Made by a program: the position numbers and the translations under genes. 64,000 nucleotides of DNA. Source: Nocardia cyriacigeorgica GUH-2. GTDB lineage: Bacteria; Actinomycetota; Actinomycetes; Mycobacteriales; Mycobacteriaceae. Below, piece after piece: positions 28,021 to 36,295 of this stretch. The notes under the pieces were generated by a model. It was given only the letters and a program-made list of their open reading frames with translations, ran no database searches and had not been told where the DNA came from. Location of the stretch: NCBI RefSeq assembly GCF_000284035.1, contig NC_016887.1:3162001-3226000 (forward strand). Direction: 5' to 3'. How positions within the stretch are numbered: position 1 is the stretch's first letter; each line of letters opens with the position of its first letter.

Positions 28021-31000
28021 GTGGCGACGAGGGTGTTCGCGGACGAGGAGTTGGAGCGTCTGCGGGGGTTCCCGGAGATCAGCCGCGAGGAGTTGTTCCG
28101 GTATTTCACGCTGACCCCGGCTGATCTGGCGTTCGTGGATCCGGGTCGTGGCCGGGGTCCGGCGGATCGGCTGGGTTTGGCGGTCGCGTTGTGCACGCTG
28201 CCGTGGCTGGGGTTCGTGCCGGACCGGTTGACCACGGCGCCGCCGGTGGCGGTGGCCCGGCTGGCCGAGCAGCTGCGGGTGGATCCGGTGGAGATCGGTT
28301 CGTATGGCAGGCGCGCGAAGACCCGCACCGAGCATGCGCGGTTGGCCGCTCAGTATCTGGGTTGGCGGCCGGCCGGGCCGCTGGAGTCGAAGGAGTTGGA
28401 CGAGTTCCTGTTGGCGCGGGCGATGGAGCACGATTCCCCGACGCTGCTGTTCCGGCTGGCGTGTGAGTATCTGATCTCGGCGCGGGTGATTCGGCCGGGT
28501 CCGGTGACGGTGGTGGAACGAGTCGCCCACGCCCGCCGCCAGGCGCAGATCGAGACCTACGACCGGCTCGTCCATGAGTTCACTCCCGAGCGGTGCGCGG
28601 AGCTGGACTCGTTGTTGGTCACCGATGCCTCGCTGGGGGTGTCGCGGTTGCGGTGGCTGTCGACGGCGCCGGTGGAGGCGTCGGCGCAGGCGGTGAAGGC
28701 CGAGGTCGAGAAGCTGGGATTTCTGCGCGGGCTGGGTGCGGATCGCCTGGATATGTCGGTGCTGCCGGCGGAGCGGCGCCGGTTCCTGGCCACGATGGGC
28801 CGGCGCCTGACCCCGCAGGCCCTCGAACGTCGTGATGCGCAGCGCCGGTATCCGATTCTGTTGACGGTGCTGGCGCAGTCGGCGACCGACGTGCTCGATG
28901 AGGTGGTGGCACTGTTCGACCAGGCGATCTCGGCGAAGTTCGGGCAGGCCGAGCGGCGCATGCAGCAGCAGCTGGCCGAGCGCGGAAAGTCCGGTGAGGA
29001 TCGCCAAGCGCTGTTGGACGAGCTGCTGGCTATCGCCTGCGATCCGCAGATCGCCGACGAGGAGATCGGTGGCCTGATCCGTGGTGAGCGCATCGGGTGG
29101 GAGCGGTTGCGGGCGGCGATTGCGCAGGCCAAACCGCGTCTGCCGCGTGATCACGGGCATCTGGCCGCGCTGGATTTGTCCTACAACTATCTGCGGCAGT
29201 TCACCCCGGCGGTGTTGTCGGCGGTGCGGTTCGCCGGTGGGACCGCGGCGACGGAGCTGCTGGTCGCGGTCGACATGCTGCGCGAGCTGAACGCGACTGG
29301 CCGCCGCAAGGTGTTCGATGAGGCCCCGGCGGGGTTCGTGCCGACCAAGTGGCGCGGCTATCTCGACGAGGCCCGGAAATCGGGCAGTGTCACCGCGTAT
29401 CGGCACTACTGGGAGCTGTGCGTGCTGCTGGGGCTGCGCGACGGGTTGCGCAGCGGGGATGTGTTCGTGCCGAGTTCGCGCCGCTACGCCGACCCGGCCG
29501 CCTACCTGCTGACCCCCGTCCAATGGGCCCCGCAGCGGGCCGAGTTCTGCCGCCTGGTCGGCAAACCCGCCGACCCCGGCGAGGGGTTGGCCGCGGTGAC
29601 CGATGAGCTGCACTCCGCGGTCGGTGAGCTGGAGGCGGTGCTGGCCGGCGGGGACGGCCCGGTGCGCGTGGATGAGGGCGGGGATCTGGTGATCTCGCCG
29701 TTGACCGCCGAAGACGTGCCCGATGAGGCGAAGGCGTTGAAGGCGGAGCTGACCGAGATGCTGCCGTTCGCGCCGATCGTGTCGTTGCTGATCGAGCTGG
29801 ACAAACGCACCGGCTACCTGGACTGTTTCACCCACGCCTCGGGCAAGCAGACCCGCACCCCGGAGCTCAAGCGCAACCTCATCGCGGTGCTGCTGGCGTA
29901 CTCGACGAACCTGGGTTTGACGCGGATGGCGGAGGCGTGCGGCATCTCCTACGACATCCTGGCGTGGACGGCGGAATGGTATGTGCGGGAAGAGACCCTG
30001 CGGGCGGCGAACCTGGCGATCATCGACTACCACCAGCGGCTGCCGCTGACCACGGTGTTCGGTGCGGGCACGCTGTCGTCATCGGATGGGCAGCGGTTCC
30101 CGGTGCGTGGCAAGTCGACGACGGCGCGGGAGATGGTCATCCACGGCGGCCGGGTGCTGTCGACCTACACCCATGTCACCGATCAGCACGCCACCTACGG
30201 CACGAAGATCATCGTCGCCACCAAACGCGAAGCGCACTACGTGCTCGACGAAATCCTCGGCAACGCCACGGATCTGCCGATCACCGAACACGCCACCGAC
30301 ACCCACGGCGTGACCCTGGTGAATTTCGGGCTGTTCGACCTGCTCGGGATGCAGCTCTCACCCCGGATCCGGGACCTGGGAAAGATCACCCTCTACCGGC
30401 CCGGAACCCGCCGCGACACCGAGGCCCGGTTCCCGCACGCCGGACCGCTGATGACCCGCCGCGCGAACCTGGAGCTGATCGCCGAGCACTGGGACGACCT
30501 GCTCCGGCTGGCCGGGTCGCTGAAGTTCGGGCACGCCACCGCCTCGCTGCTGGTCGGCAAACTCTCCGCCTCTGGACGGCAGAACACCCTGGCCACCGCG
30601 CTCAAGGAATACGGAGCCCTGCGCCGCACCGTCTACGCCGCCCGCTACCTGGCCGATCCCGACTACCGGCGCAAGATCTCCCGCCAGCTCAACAAGGGCG
30701 AATCCCTGCACGCGCTGCGCCGCGACCTGCTCTACGCCCACGAAGGCATGATCCGCGCCCGCCAGCTCGAAGACCAGACCGAGCAAGCGTGGTGCCTGAC
30801 CCTGGCCACCAACGCCGTGATCGCTTGGACCACCGAGTATTACGGGCTCGCGGTCGAGCAGATGCGCCGGGCCGGGCGCCGCATCGATGACGAGGTACTG
30901 GCGCACATCTCCCCGGCGCACAGCGAGAACATCAACTTCTTCGGCGCGATCGAGGTCGATATCGACGCCGAACTCGCGGCGCTCGGGCCCACCGGGTACC

Positions 31001-31182
31001 GGCCGCTGCGGGGTGCGCGACACCCTGTTCTGACGTCCCCCGACCCACACCAAATAATTCAGCTCTATCTGAATACACGTGAATCTGTATTATTGGGGTT
31101 GTGGAAGCCGTATTGCATCGTGACGCGCTGGCCCGGTTCGGGCACGCGCTGTCGGACCCGACCCGCACCCAGATCCTGCTGA
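28021..31182 (+). CDS. tnpA: Tn3-family transposase TnpA
   Basis: GTG 28021 follows GGAGGTCGGGGTTC. The frame gives 1,053 codons. Recognisable features are an N-terminal DNA-binding region (DUF4158-like: RVFADEELERLRGFPEIS), a long helical middle, and the C-terminal DDE catalytic domain (YVREETLRAANLAIIDYH; GTLSSSDGQRFPV; THGVTLVNFGLFDLLG). The natural Tn3 end is around ALGPTGYRPLRG (about residue 998). Here ~55 further codons run on and overlap the regulator gene by 82 bases. The tail probably reflects loss of the normal stop. The enzyme performs replicative transposition and recognises the 38-bp ends. Confidence 0.95.
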   Translation: MATRVFADEELERLRGFPEISREELFRYFTLTPADLAFVDPGRGRGPADRLGLAVALCTLPWLGFVPDRLTTAPPVAVARLAEQLRVDPVEIGSYGRRAKTRTEHARLAAQYLGWRPAGPLESKELDEFLLARAMEHDSPTLLFRLACEYLISARVIRPGPVTVVERVAHARRQAQIETYDRLVHEFTPERCAELDSLLVTDASLGVSRLRWLSTAPVEASAQAVKAEVEKLGFLRGLGADRLDMSVLPAERRRFLATMGRRLTPQALERRDAQRRYPILLTVLAQSATDVLDEVVALFDQAISAKFGQAERRMQQQLAERGKSGEDRQALLDELLAIACDPQIADEEIGGLIRGERIGWERLRAAIAQAKPRLPRDHGHLAALDLSYNYLRQFTPAVLSAVRFAGGTAATELLVAVDMLRELNATGRRKVFDEAPAGFVPTKWRGYLDEARKSGSVTAYRHYWELCVLLGLRDGLRSGDVFVPSSRRYADPAAYLLTPVQWAPQRAEFCRLVGKPADPGEGLAAVTDELHSAVGELEAVLAGGDGPVRVDEGGDLVISPLTAEDVPDEAKALKAELTEMLPFAPIVSLLIELDKRTGYLDCFTHASGKQTRTPELKRNLIAVLLAYSTNLGLTRMAEACGISYDILAWTAEWYVREETLRAANLAIIDYHQRLPLTTVFGAGTLSSSDGQRFPVRGKSTTAREMVIHGGRVLSTYTHVTDQHATYGTKIIVATKREAHYVLDEILGNATDLPITEHATDTHGVTLVNFGLFDLLGMQLSPRIRDLGKITLYRPGTRRDTEARFPHAGPLMTRRANLELIAEHWDDLLRLAGSLKFGHATASLLVGKLSASGRQNTLATALKEYGALRRTVYAARYLADPDYRRKISRQLNKGESLHALRRDLLYAHEGMIRARQLEDQTEQAWCLTLATNAVIAWTTEYYGLAVEQMRRAGRRIDDEVLAHISPAHSENINFFGAIEVDIDAELAALGPTGYRPLRGARHPVLTSPDPHQIIQLYLNTRESVLLGLWKPYCIVTRWPGSGTRCRTRPAPRSC
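31057..31091 (+). promoter_or_regulatory. Probable ArsR/CmtR-type operator before the regulator gene
   Basis: Two overlapping imperfect palindromes lie in an AT-rich patch just before the regulator start: ATTCAG/CTGAAT (31057-31074, spacer 6) and AATACA/TGTATT (31072-31091, spacer 8). AT-rich dyads at this position are the usual binding sites of ArsR/SmtB repressors controlling their own operon. The site lies inside the run-on 3' end of tnpA. Confidence 0.5.
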
Positions 31183-31430
31183 GCCTGCGCACCGGCCCGG
31201 CCTATCCCTCGCAGATGGCCGAACAGATCGGGGTGACGCGCCAGATCCTGTCCAACCACCTGGCCTGCCTGCGCGGGTGCGGCCTGGTCGTCGCCGTCCC
31301 CGAAGGCCGACGCAGCCGCTACGAGCTGGCCGACCGGCGTATCGCCGCCGCGCTGGAAGACCTGCTCGGGCTCGTGCTCGCCGTCGATCCGGCCTGCTGC
31401 CCGGACTCCGACACCCAGGGGTGCTGCTGA
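31101..31430 (+). CDS. cmtR: CmtR-like ArsR-family metal-sensing repressor
   Basis: This encodes 109 residues from GTG 31101. The winged helix is clear (LSDPTRTQILLSL ... QILSNHLACLRGCGLVV ... GRRSRYELAD). The CLRGC motif in the recognition-helix region matches the Cys57/Cys61 pair that binds Cd(II)/Pb(II) in mycobacterial CmtR. A C-terminal cluster (PACCP ... GCC) can supply the third ligand. It should repress the cargo operon until cadmium or lead binds. Its stop overlaps the next start (TGATG), indicating translational coupling. Confidence 0.87.
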   Translation: MEAVLHRDALARFGHALSDPTRTQILLSLRTGPAYPSQMAEQIGVTRQILSNHLACLRGCGLVVAVPEGRRSRYELADRRIAAALEDLLGLVLAVDPACCPDSDTQGCC

Positions 31431-32143
31431 TGTCGGCGCCGTTGGGGATGCCGTCACTGCCCTCGGCCGTCCAGGTTCCCGGGCCGTCCGCGACGCGCAA
31501 GGCGGTGCTGGCGCGGCGTATCCGCTGGTTCGTCGCCGCGACCATCACCTACAACGTCATCGAGGCCATCATCGCCCTCACCGAGGGCGCGCGGGTGTCG
31601 TCGACCGCGCTGATCGGGTTCGGCCTGGACTCGGTGATCGAGGTGTCCTCCGCCGCGGCGGTTGCCTGGCAGTTCGCCGGCCGCGACCCGGAGAAACGGG
31701 AGAAGATCGCGCTGCGGATCATCGCGTTCTCCTTCTTCGCCCTCGCCGCCTACGTCACCATCGACTCGCTGCGCGCACTGTTCGGCATCGGCGAAGCCCA
31801 GCACTCACCGATCGGCATCGGGTTGGCCGCGGCCAGTCTGGTGATCATGCCGGTGCTGTCCTACGCCCAGCGCCGCGCCGGGCGCGAGCTCGGTTCCGCT
31901 TCCGCGGTCGCCGACTCCAAACAGACCCTGCTGTGCACCTACCTGTCGGCGGTGCTGCTGGTCGGGCTGCTGCTCAACAGCCTGTTCGGCTGGTCGTGGG
32001 CCGACCCGATCGCCGCCCTGGTCATCGCCGTCATCGCCGTTAAGGAGGGCGTCAACGCCTGGCGCGGGGACACCTGCTGCCCCTCTCCTGCCGCGCTCGC
32101 CGCCACACAGCAGACCGGCCAGGACTGCGACTGCTGCGACTGA
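31430..32143 (+). CDS. Cation efflux transporter of the CDF type
   Basis: This encodes 237 residues starting at ATG 31430, which overlaps the regulator's stop by one base. About six hydrophobic segments are visible, with acidic or metal-ligand positions in GFGLDSVIE and ADSKQTLL typical of the transmembrane metal site of cation diffusion facilitators. It lacks the usual large cytoplasmic C-terminal domain and instead ends in a cysteine cluster CDCCD, with another CC after RGDT. It probably exports Cd2+/Zn2+/Pb2+ by proton antiport. Context (CmtR-like sensor, DUF3703) supports heavy-metal resistance; the actual metal is inferred. Confidence 0.85.
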   Translation: MSAPLGMPSLPSAVQVPGPSATRKAVLARRIRWFVAATITYNVIEAIIALTEGARVSSTALIGFGLDSVIEVSSAAAVAWQFAGRDPEKREKIALRIIAFSFFALAAYVTIDSLRALFGIGEAQHSPIGIGLAAASLVIMPVLSYAQRRAGRELGSASAVADSKQTLLCTYLSAVLLVGLLLNSLFGWSWADPIAALVIAVIAVKEGVNAWRGDTCCPSPAALAATQQTGQDCDCCD

Positions 32144-32173
32144 CCACCGGGATCGACATCGAGAGGCATCGCT

Positions 32174-32347
32174 ATGCAACCCACCCCGGACCCGGCCCGC
32201 ACCGTTGGCTGCGCCTGCTGCCCTTCCTCAGTAAGGGACACATCCTCACCGGATCGGCGGCCGCGCGACGCCCTACTCGCGGTCTCGCCCTCACCGATTA
32301 CCCTCGCGCCCTATCCCGTCGAGCAGGCCTGCGACTGCTGCGCCTGA
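32174..32347 (+). CDS. Small cysteine-rich protein of the metal cargo operon
   Basis: A 57-codon gene from ATG 32174 with GAGAGG upstream, 30 bases after the transporter. The product has cysteine clusters at both ends: GCACC near residue 13 and QACDCCA at the C-terminus. The last cluster resembles the CDCCD tail of the transporter just before it. It has no signal peptide or membrane segment. A role as a cytoplasmic metal-binding peptide or chaperone delivering metal to the transporter is a reasonable inference; I know of no named family. It is short enough to be missed by automated annotation. Confidence 0.55.
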   Translation: MQPTPDPARTVGCACCPSSVRDTSSPDRRPRDALLAVSPSPITLAPYPVEQACDCCA

Positions 32348-32380
32348 ACGCTCTCCCCACTCTGCGAAAGGTATTGCCTC

Positions 32381-32731
32381 ATGCCACTCATCCCCGACGC
32401 CGCCCGCACGGCCTACCACGACGAGATGCGCGCGGCGAAGTCAACGCCCGATCCCGTGCAACGGTGGACGCATCTCGAACGCGCCCACATCCTGTCCCAG
32501 CCCGACCCGTGGCTGCACACCCGCAACCACGTGGCCATGTTCGCACTCGCCGTGCGCCAGCGCGACCGCCGCGAAGCCCTCGGCCAGGTCGTGCGGATCA
32601 TCGTCGCCGCCCCCGGCACCCTGGCCGGACTCGCCCCGGAAGGCAACACCGGCCGCGCCAACGTCGGCCTGCGCCAAACCATGCCCACCCCACCGGATCT
32701 GGCCGCCCTGCTCCACCCTGCCGCAGCCTGA
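32381..32731 (+). CDS. DUF3703 family protein
   Basis: This encodes 116 residues from ATG 32381, preceded by GAAAGG. The sequence (WTHLERAHILSQ, HTRNHVAMF, GNTGRANVGL) matches my recollection of the DUF3703 family, small soluble proteins repeatedly found in actinobacterial and proteobacterial heavy-metal resistance operons. The conserved histidines in ERAHILSQ and HTRNH could bind metal. The biochemical function is unknown. It is the last plus-strand gene of the cargo operon. Confidence 0.8.
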   Translation: MPLIPDAARTAYHDEMRAAKSTPDPVQRWTHLERAHILSQPDPWLHTRNHVAMFALAVRQRDRREALGQVVRIIVAAPGTLAGLAPEGNTGRANVGLRQTMPTPPDLAALLHPAAA

Positions 32732-32741
32732 CCCCGGCGGA

Positions 32742-33377
32742 CTATCCGGGCTTGCGGGCCAGCACCCGGAACACGACACCACCGCGTCCGGTCCGGTCGG
32801 TGAAGTCGATGCCGAACCCGGCATCGGTGAGATAGCCGACCGGCTCACGGGTCAGATAATCCGCCGCCACCCGCACCGCCAGCGGCTCGACCCACCGCAT
32901 CACCGCCGCCACCGCCCGCGACCGCGCCGGACCGTGCTCAACCGCGACGAACACCCCACCAGGGCGCAACACCCGCCACGCCGCCCGCGCCGCGACCCCC
33001 GGATCCGGGATCGTGCAGAACGTGTAGGTCGAGACCACCGTGTCCGCCGAGGCATCGGGCAGATCGAGCTGCTGCACATCACCCCGGCGCAGCTCCACCG
33101 GCACCGCCGCCGACCGCGCCCGCGCGAGAGTGAGCATCGGCTCCGACAGATCGACCCCGATCAGCCGGGTCACCCCGGCGCCGTAGAGCGGCAGATTCAG
33201 CCCGCTGCCCACACCGATCTCGACCACCTCCCCGCGGGCCTGCTCGACCGCCCACCGGCGGGCACCACCGAGCAGGAACCGTTCCGACCAACCGATCTGC
33301 CGGTCGTACCCGGTAGCAAGGCGATCGAACACCCGCTCCACATGACCCAGTTCGTCACCCGCAGCCTTGCCCGACAT
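32742..33377 (-). CDS. Class I SAM-dependent methyltransferase
   Basis: This encodes about 211 residues if started at ATG 33377 ([25 protein letters not shown]); a longer in-frame extension to 33575 covers the recombination site and is unlikely. Motif I is [16 protein letters not shown]. Acidic motif II is [14 protein letters not shown], followed by [24 protein letters not shown]. This is the UbiE/PhcB-like small-molecule methyltransferase pattern. It runs against the cargo operon. In a metal-resistance transposon a role in metalloid or thiol methylation is possible but unproven. Confidence 0.82.
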   Translation of the reverse strand: MSGKAAGDELGHVERVFDRLATGYDRQIGWSERFLLGGARRWAVEQARGEVVEIGVGSGLNLPLYGAGVTRLIGVDLSEPMLTLARARSAAVPVELRRGDVQQLDLPDASADTVVSTYTFCTIPDPGVAARAAWRVLRPGGVFVAVEHGPARSRAVAAVMRWVEPLAVRVAADYLTREPVGYLTDAGFGIDFTDRTGRGGVVFRVLARKPG

Positions 33378-33473
33378 ACACCAAATCAACCACTCCAGAC
33401 CGGCCCAGCACATCGGGGAACGCCCTGAAATCCGGCCTACCCCGGGCTGGGCACGCCGCCACCGCCGGAACAT

Positions 33474-33572
33474 CGATACCCCAGATAACGGCCTGTTATC
33501 CGGGGTATCGTGGCACTCGACCTGCGGCGGACCCGCTCCACCGGATACTCGAAGCGGCCCCGTTATCCGGGG
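33474..33572 (+). promoter_or_regulatory. Palindromic recombination site (TnpI IRS-like) before the recombinase
   Basis: A long palindrome at 33474-33510 has arms containing CGATACCCC-GATAAC and GTTATC-GGGGTATCG around a short GGCC-like centre. A further copy of the half-site GTTATCCGGGG occurs at 33562-33572, just before the recombinase start. Inverted core sites plus an extra directly repeated copy resemble the IRS resolution sites of TnpI-type tyrosine recombinases. Binding here could both resolve cointegrates and control the recombinase promoter. Confidence 0.6.
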
Positions 33573-33595
33573 CAAGCACTGACGAGGGGGATCCG

Positions 33596-34603
33596 ATGGC
33601 CGCGAAGGTGACCCGGCTACGCACCGCCCCGGCGCGCACCCTGCGCTCGGCAGCCGAAGCGTTCCTCGACACGATCGCCTCGGCGAACACCCGCCGCGCC
33701 TACGGCCACGCGATCGTCAAGACCGTCGACCAGCTCGACGGCCGCGGCCCCGACGGGCTCATCGGCGCCAGCCGCGCCCTGGACTCGGTCACCGACGCCG
33801 AAATCGGCGCCGCGCTGGAAACCCTGTGGGGCGACGCGGCGGTCAACACCTGGAACGCGCGCCGCGCCGCGGTCGGCAAATGGCTGAGCTGGTGTACCGA
33901 ACAGGGCTGGACCGCACCGACGCTCCCGACCTCGGCCGGGAGGTCGACACCACCGGACTCCGAGACCCCGGTCCGTTCGCGCGCCGCGATCGACCGGCTC
34001 ATCGGCCGCCGCGATGTTCACCTGCGGGAGAAGACGCTGTGGCGGATGCTGTACGAAACCTGCGCCCGCGCAGAAGAACTCCTCCAGCTCAACATCGAAG
34101 ACCTCGACCTCGCGGCACGGTGCGCGGCGGTGAAGTCCAAGGGCGCCAAACCCCGCACCCGCCGACGCGGCGCCACCCACCACGAACACGTCCTCGAAAA
34201 CGTGTACTGGGACGCCGGCACCGCCCGCCTACTGCCCCGGCTCATCCGCGACCGCACCCGCGGCCCGGTCTTCGTGACCCACCGCCGACCAGGGCCCGGC
34301 AAATACCTCGCCGACCGCGACGTCTGCCCCGACACCGGCCTCGCCCGGCTGTCCTACGACCAGGCCCGCGACCTACTCGACGCCGCCACCGCCATCGGCG
34401 GGCCCGGAACCGGCTGGGACCTGCACGAACTACGCCACTCCGGCCTGACCCACCTCGGCGAATCCGGGGCCAGCCTGCTGGAACTGATGGCCAAGTCCCG
34501 CCACCGCAAGGCCGAGAACCTGCGCCGATACTTCAAACCGTCCCCACAGGCGATGCGCGAGCTGACCTCGATCCTGGGCCCGGGAGCCGAACGTCGACGC
34601 TGA
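33596..34603 (+). CDS. Tyrosine recombinase (TnpI-like resolvase/integrase)
   Basis: This encodes 335 residues from ATG 33596, preceded by GACGAGGGGG. The N-terminal SAM-like DNA-binding domain is followed by the catalytic domain with the R..H-x-x-R..H..Y pattern: Arg in [20 protein letters not shown], the second His in [12 protein letters not shown], and Tyr in LRRYFK near residue 311. Placed at one end of the Tn3-family element beside a palindromic site, it most likely resolves cointegrates, as TnpI does in Tn4430. Confidence 0.88.
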   Translation: MAAKVTRLRTAPARTLRSAAEAFLDTIASANTRRAYGHAIVKTVDQLDGRGPDGLIGASRALDSVTDAEIGAALETLWGDAAVNTWNARRAAVGKWLSWCTEQGWTAPTLPTSAGRSTPPDSETPVRSRAAIDRLIGRRDVHLREKTLWRMLYETCARAEELLQLNIEDLDLAARCAAVKSKGAKPRTRRRGATHHEHVLENVYWDAGTARLLPRLIRDRTRGPVFVTHRRPGPGKYLADRDVCPDTGLARLSYDQARDLLDAATAIGGPGTGWDLHELRHSGLTHLGESGASLLELMAKSRHRKAENLRRYFKPSPQAMRELTSILGPGAERRR

Positions 34604-34611
34604 CCAGCAGC

Positions 34612-34655
34612 TACGCCATATCCGCCCGAAATTCGGCCGATACTACGGCGACCCC
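34612..34655 (-). repeat. Tn3-family right terminal inverted repeat
   Basis: 44 bases, reverse complement of the left end with one mismatch, immediately followed by the target duplication GACCC (34656-34660). Confidence 0.95.
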
Positions 34656-34832
34656 GACCCCATTGTTGCCCTTTTCTCCCATGGAGCCTGAGGTATCGAC
34701 CACCATGAGTACCGGGGCATCACGAGAGGTGTCAGGGACGGCGGATGCGGGCGACGGCCGCGCAGCACCGAACAGGGTGCCCAGCATCACGAGTAGTACT
34801 GCGACCGTCAGGGCCGTCGTTCGCATCCTCAT
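34656..34832 (-). pseudogene. N-terminal fragment of the VWA-SGNH hydrolase gene
   Basis: ATG 34832 starts a signal peptide (MRMRTTALTVAVLLVMLGTL ... ASA) followed by the first strand and MIDAS motif of a von Willebrand A domain, VLMVVDTSGSMGEKGNNGV. The transposon begins directly after the codon GTC. Joining across the element and one GACCC copy gives NNGVQRLADAKRS in the same frame, so the 5' and 3' fragments are one gene. The ATG overlaps the stop of the upstream PASTA-like gene by four bases (ATGA), so the two formed an operon. With the transposon present, a short secreted peptide running into transposon DNA is all that can be made. Confidence 0.85.
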
Positions 34833-35830
34833 TCATCCTCTGTGAGTGCGACGATGCCGTCGCGGCTGCCACGCACCGTTCCGGTGACCGTGACGGTATC
34901 CGGGTCACCGCCAGTTGGCGTGACAACGATCATGAATTGCAGCGCACCGGTAGTCACGGCCCCGAGGTCAGCGGTCGCGCCATAGGCAACCTCGGTCTCG
35001 CCCGCCGGCCGGCCGTCGACGTAGATGGCCACGCGGACCGAGCTCCCGGGCTTCGCATCCGTGGGAAGGCCGAAGGTGAGCTCGATTTCATCGACGGCAC
35101 GAGCGAACTCCCAGATGGGACCCTTCGGCTCGGATCCCCGACGATTATTCACCCGGCACGACAAAGCATTGTCCTTACGGGCACCTGCCTGCGTGTAGCT
35201 GCCCGCAGCACAGGCATTCTCAGTTGCTTCGACATCCGCGAGGTAGGCGGTGGCAGCGGTGTCGGCGACAGTGACGGTGACGGTCTCGGGAAGTGGCGAT
35301 CCCGCCGGTGGTTCGATTCCCAGCACGGCGCCGGGTGCCGAACCGCGCGCATAGCGACGTACCACGTTCGCTTGAACTCCCAGTTCGAGTAACTGCGCCC
35401 GGATTTCGGTTTCGGTACGGCCGTCTACGGCAGGAACGGCCGCCGGAGCAGATATCGTCAGTCGCACTACATCCGGAACTGCCGTTCCGAAGGCTGGCTG
35501 CTGCTCGATCACGATGCCGGACAGGCCCGCATGTGGACGGCTTTCGGTATCCACCCGCGCGCCGCCCGCAGCGGAGTCGGCGAGTACCTGCCGCGCCACT
35601 GGTTCGCTGAGTCCACGCACGTCAGGCATCATCGACCCGAGTTGTTCGTCTTCGGATTCCGACGGCACCGGCGCTGGCGACGACAGGGCCGACGAAGCGC
35701 TGTGAGCGATCCGCTCGTTGTTGGCCCAGAACCCGGTCGTGAGGCCGGTACCGAAAAGTCCCAGCGCCGTCAGAACCACTGCGATGGTCACAAGGGTGCG
35801 CCGTTGTGCTCGAGGGTGCCGACTGTACAT
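34829..35830 (-). CDS. Single-pass membrane protein with PASTA-like repeats
   Basis: This encodes 333 residues. ATG 35830 (MYSRHPRAQRR) is preceded by GGAGAGCG, so the upstream in-frame codons to 35965 are not needed. A short basic cytoplasmic N-terminus leads to one membrane helix (TLVTIAVVLTALGLFGTGL). The extracellular part has two PASTA-like units: MPDVRGLSEPVARQVL ... VIEQQPAFGTAV, and TETEIRAQLLELGVQ ... GIEPPAGSPLPE. A C-terminal domain with NPCW/NEW1-like carbohydrate-binding character (FARAVDEIELTFGLP) ends the protein. PASTA domains bind peptidoglycan or muropeptides. Its stop overlaps the VWA-SGNH start, so the pair probably worked together at the cell wall. Confidence 0.8.
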   Translation of the reverse strand: MYSRHPRAQRRTLVTIAVVLTALGLFGTGLTTGFWANNERIAHSASSALSSPAPVPSESEDEQLGSMMPDVRGLSEPVARQVLADSAAGGARVDTESRPHAGLSGIVIEQQPAFGTAVPDVVRLTISAPAAVPAVDGRTETEIRAQLLELGVQANVVRRYARGSAPGAVLGIEPPAGSPLPETVTVTVADTAATAYLADVEATENACAAGSYTQAGARKDNALSCRVNNRRGSEPKGPIWEFARAVDEIELTFGLPTDAKPGSSVRVAIYVDGRPAGETEVAYGATADLGAVTTGALQFMIVVTPTGGDPDTVTVTGTVRGSRDGIVALTEDE

Positions 35831-36295
35831 CGCTCTCCGATTCTGTTGTCCCCGCCGTAATTTCCCACGGGTGCGTGTAGCAGTCGGGGCTAGGAGCTCC
35901 GGCACCGCAGGCTCTTGGGCTATGACACCGCCCGAGTTTGTCGGGGCTACTGATGCTAGTCGCATCGAACAGCAGCGGGAATCGGTTGTTCGACCGACAG
36001 GCGACCAGGCCTCTTGGAGAGCCGTTTTAATCGGCTCCCCGGGCCAAAACCGGAGACGGTCCGTACGGGAGTGCCGTAACCGCGCCGGTGGACGAGTTGC
36101 GTCCGTCGTGCACCAACACTGGATGTGGGTACACCCTCACCCTGCGATCCCCCGGTGGAACACCGCCGAGTACACACATCACGCGATTCCGGAAAGAAGG
36201 GATCTATTCGCTGGTCTCAACGTTGCTTGCCTGAGCTCTCCAAGACGGATACTTTGTCCCTCATCCACCATTGGTCACCGATCAGAGAGACTTCA
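35831..36295. other. Divergent intergenic region
   Basis: About 465 bases between the minus-strand PASTA-like gene and the plus-strand lipoprotein gene. Both promoters must lie here. A plus-strand frame open from 36125 is not supported by a ribosome-binding site and lacks the signal peptide start. I see no RNA gene or repeat. Confidence 0.4.

Larger units (their letters stand above)
27869..34655. mobile_element. Tn3-family transposon with metal-resistance cargo, 6,787 bp
   Basis: The ends are 44-bp terminal inverted repeats starting GGGGTCGCCGTAG, with one mismatch. The element is flanked by a perfect 5-bp duplication GACCC (27864-27868 and 34656-34660), the size known for Tn3. Content in order: transposase, CmtR-like regulator, CDF-type transporter, a small cysteine-rich protein, DUF3703 protein, a methyltransferase (minus strand), a palindromic recombination site and a tyrosine recombinase. 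A tyrosine recombinase as resolvase resembles the TnpI branch of Tn3 elements (Tn4430/Tn5401) rather than the serine-resolvase branch. It interrupts the VWA-SGNH gene in frame. Confidence 0.95.

Noticed and set aside
27766..30033. 755-codon minus-strand frame across the transposase
   Set aside because: Antisense of tnpA; the plus strand has all Tn3 transposase motifs.
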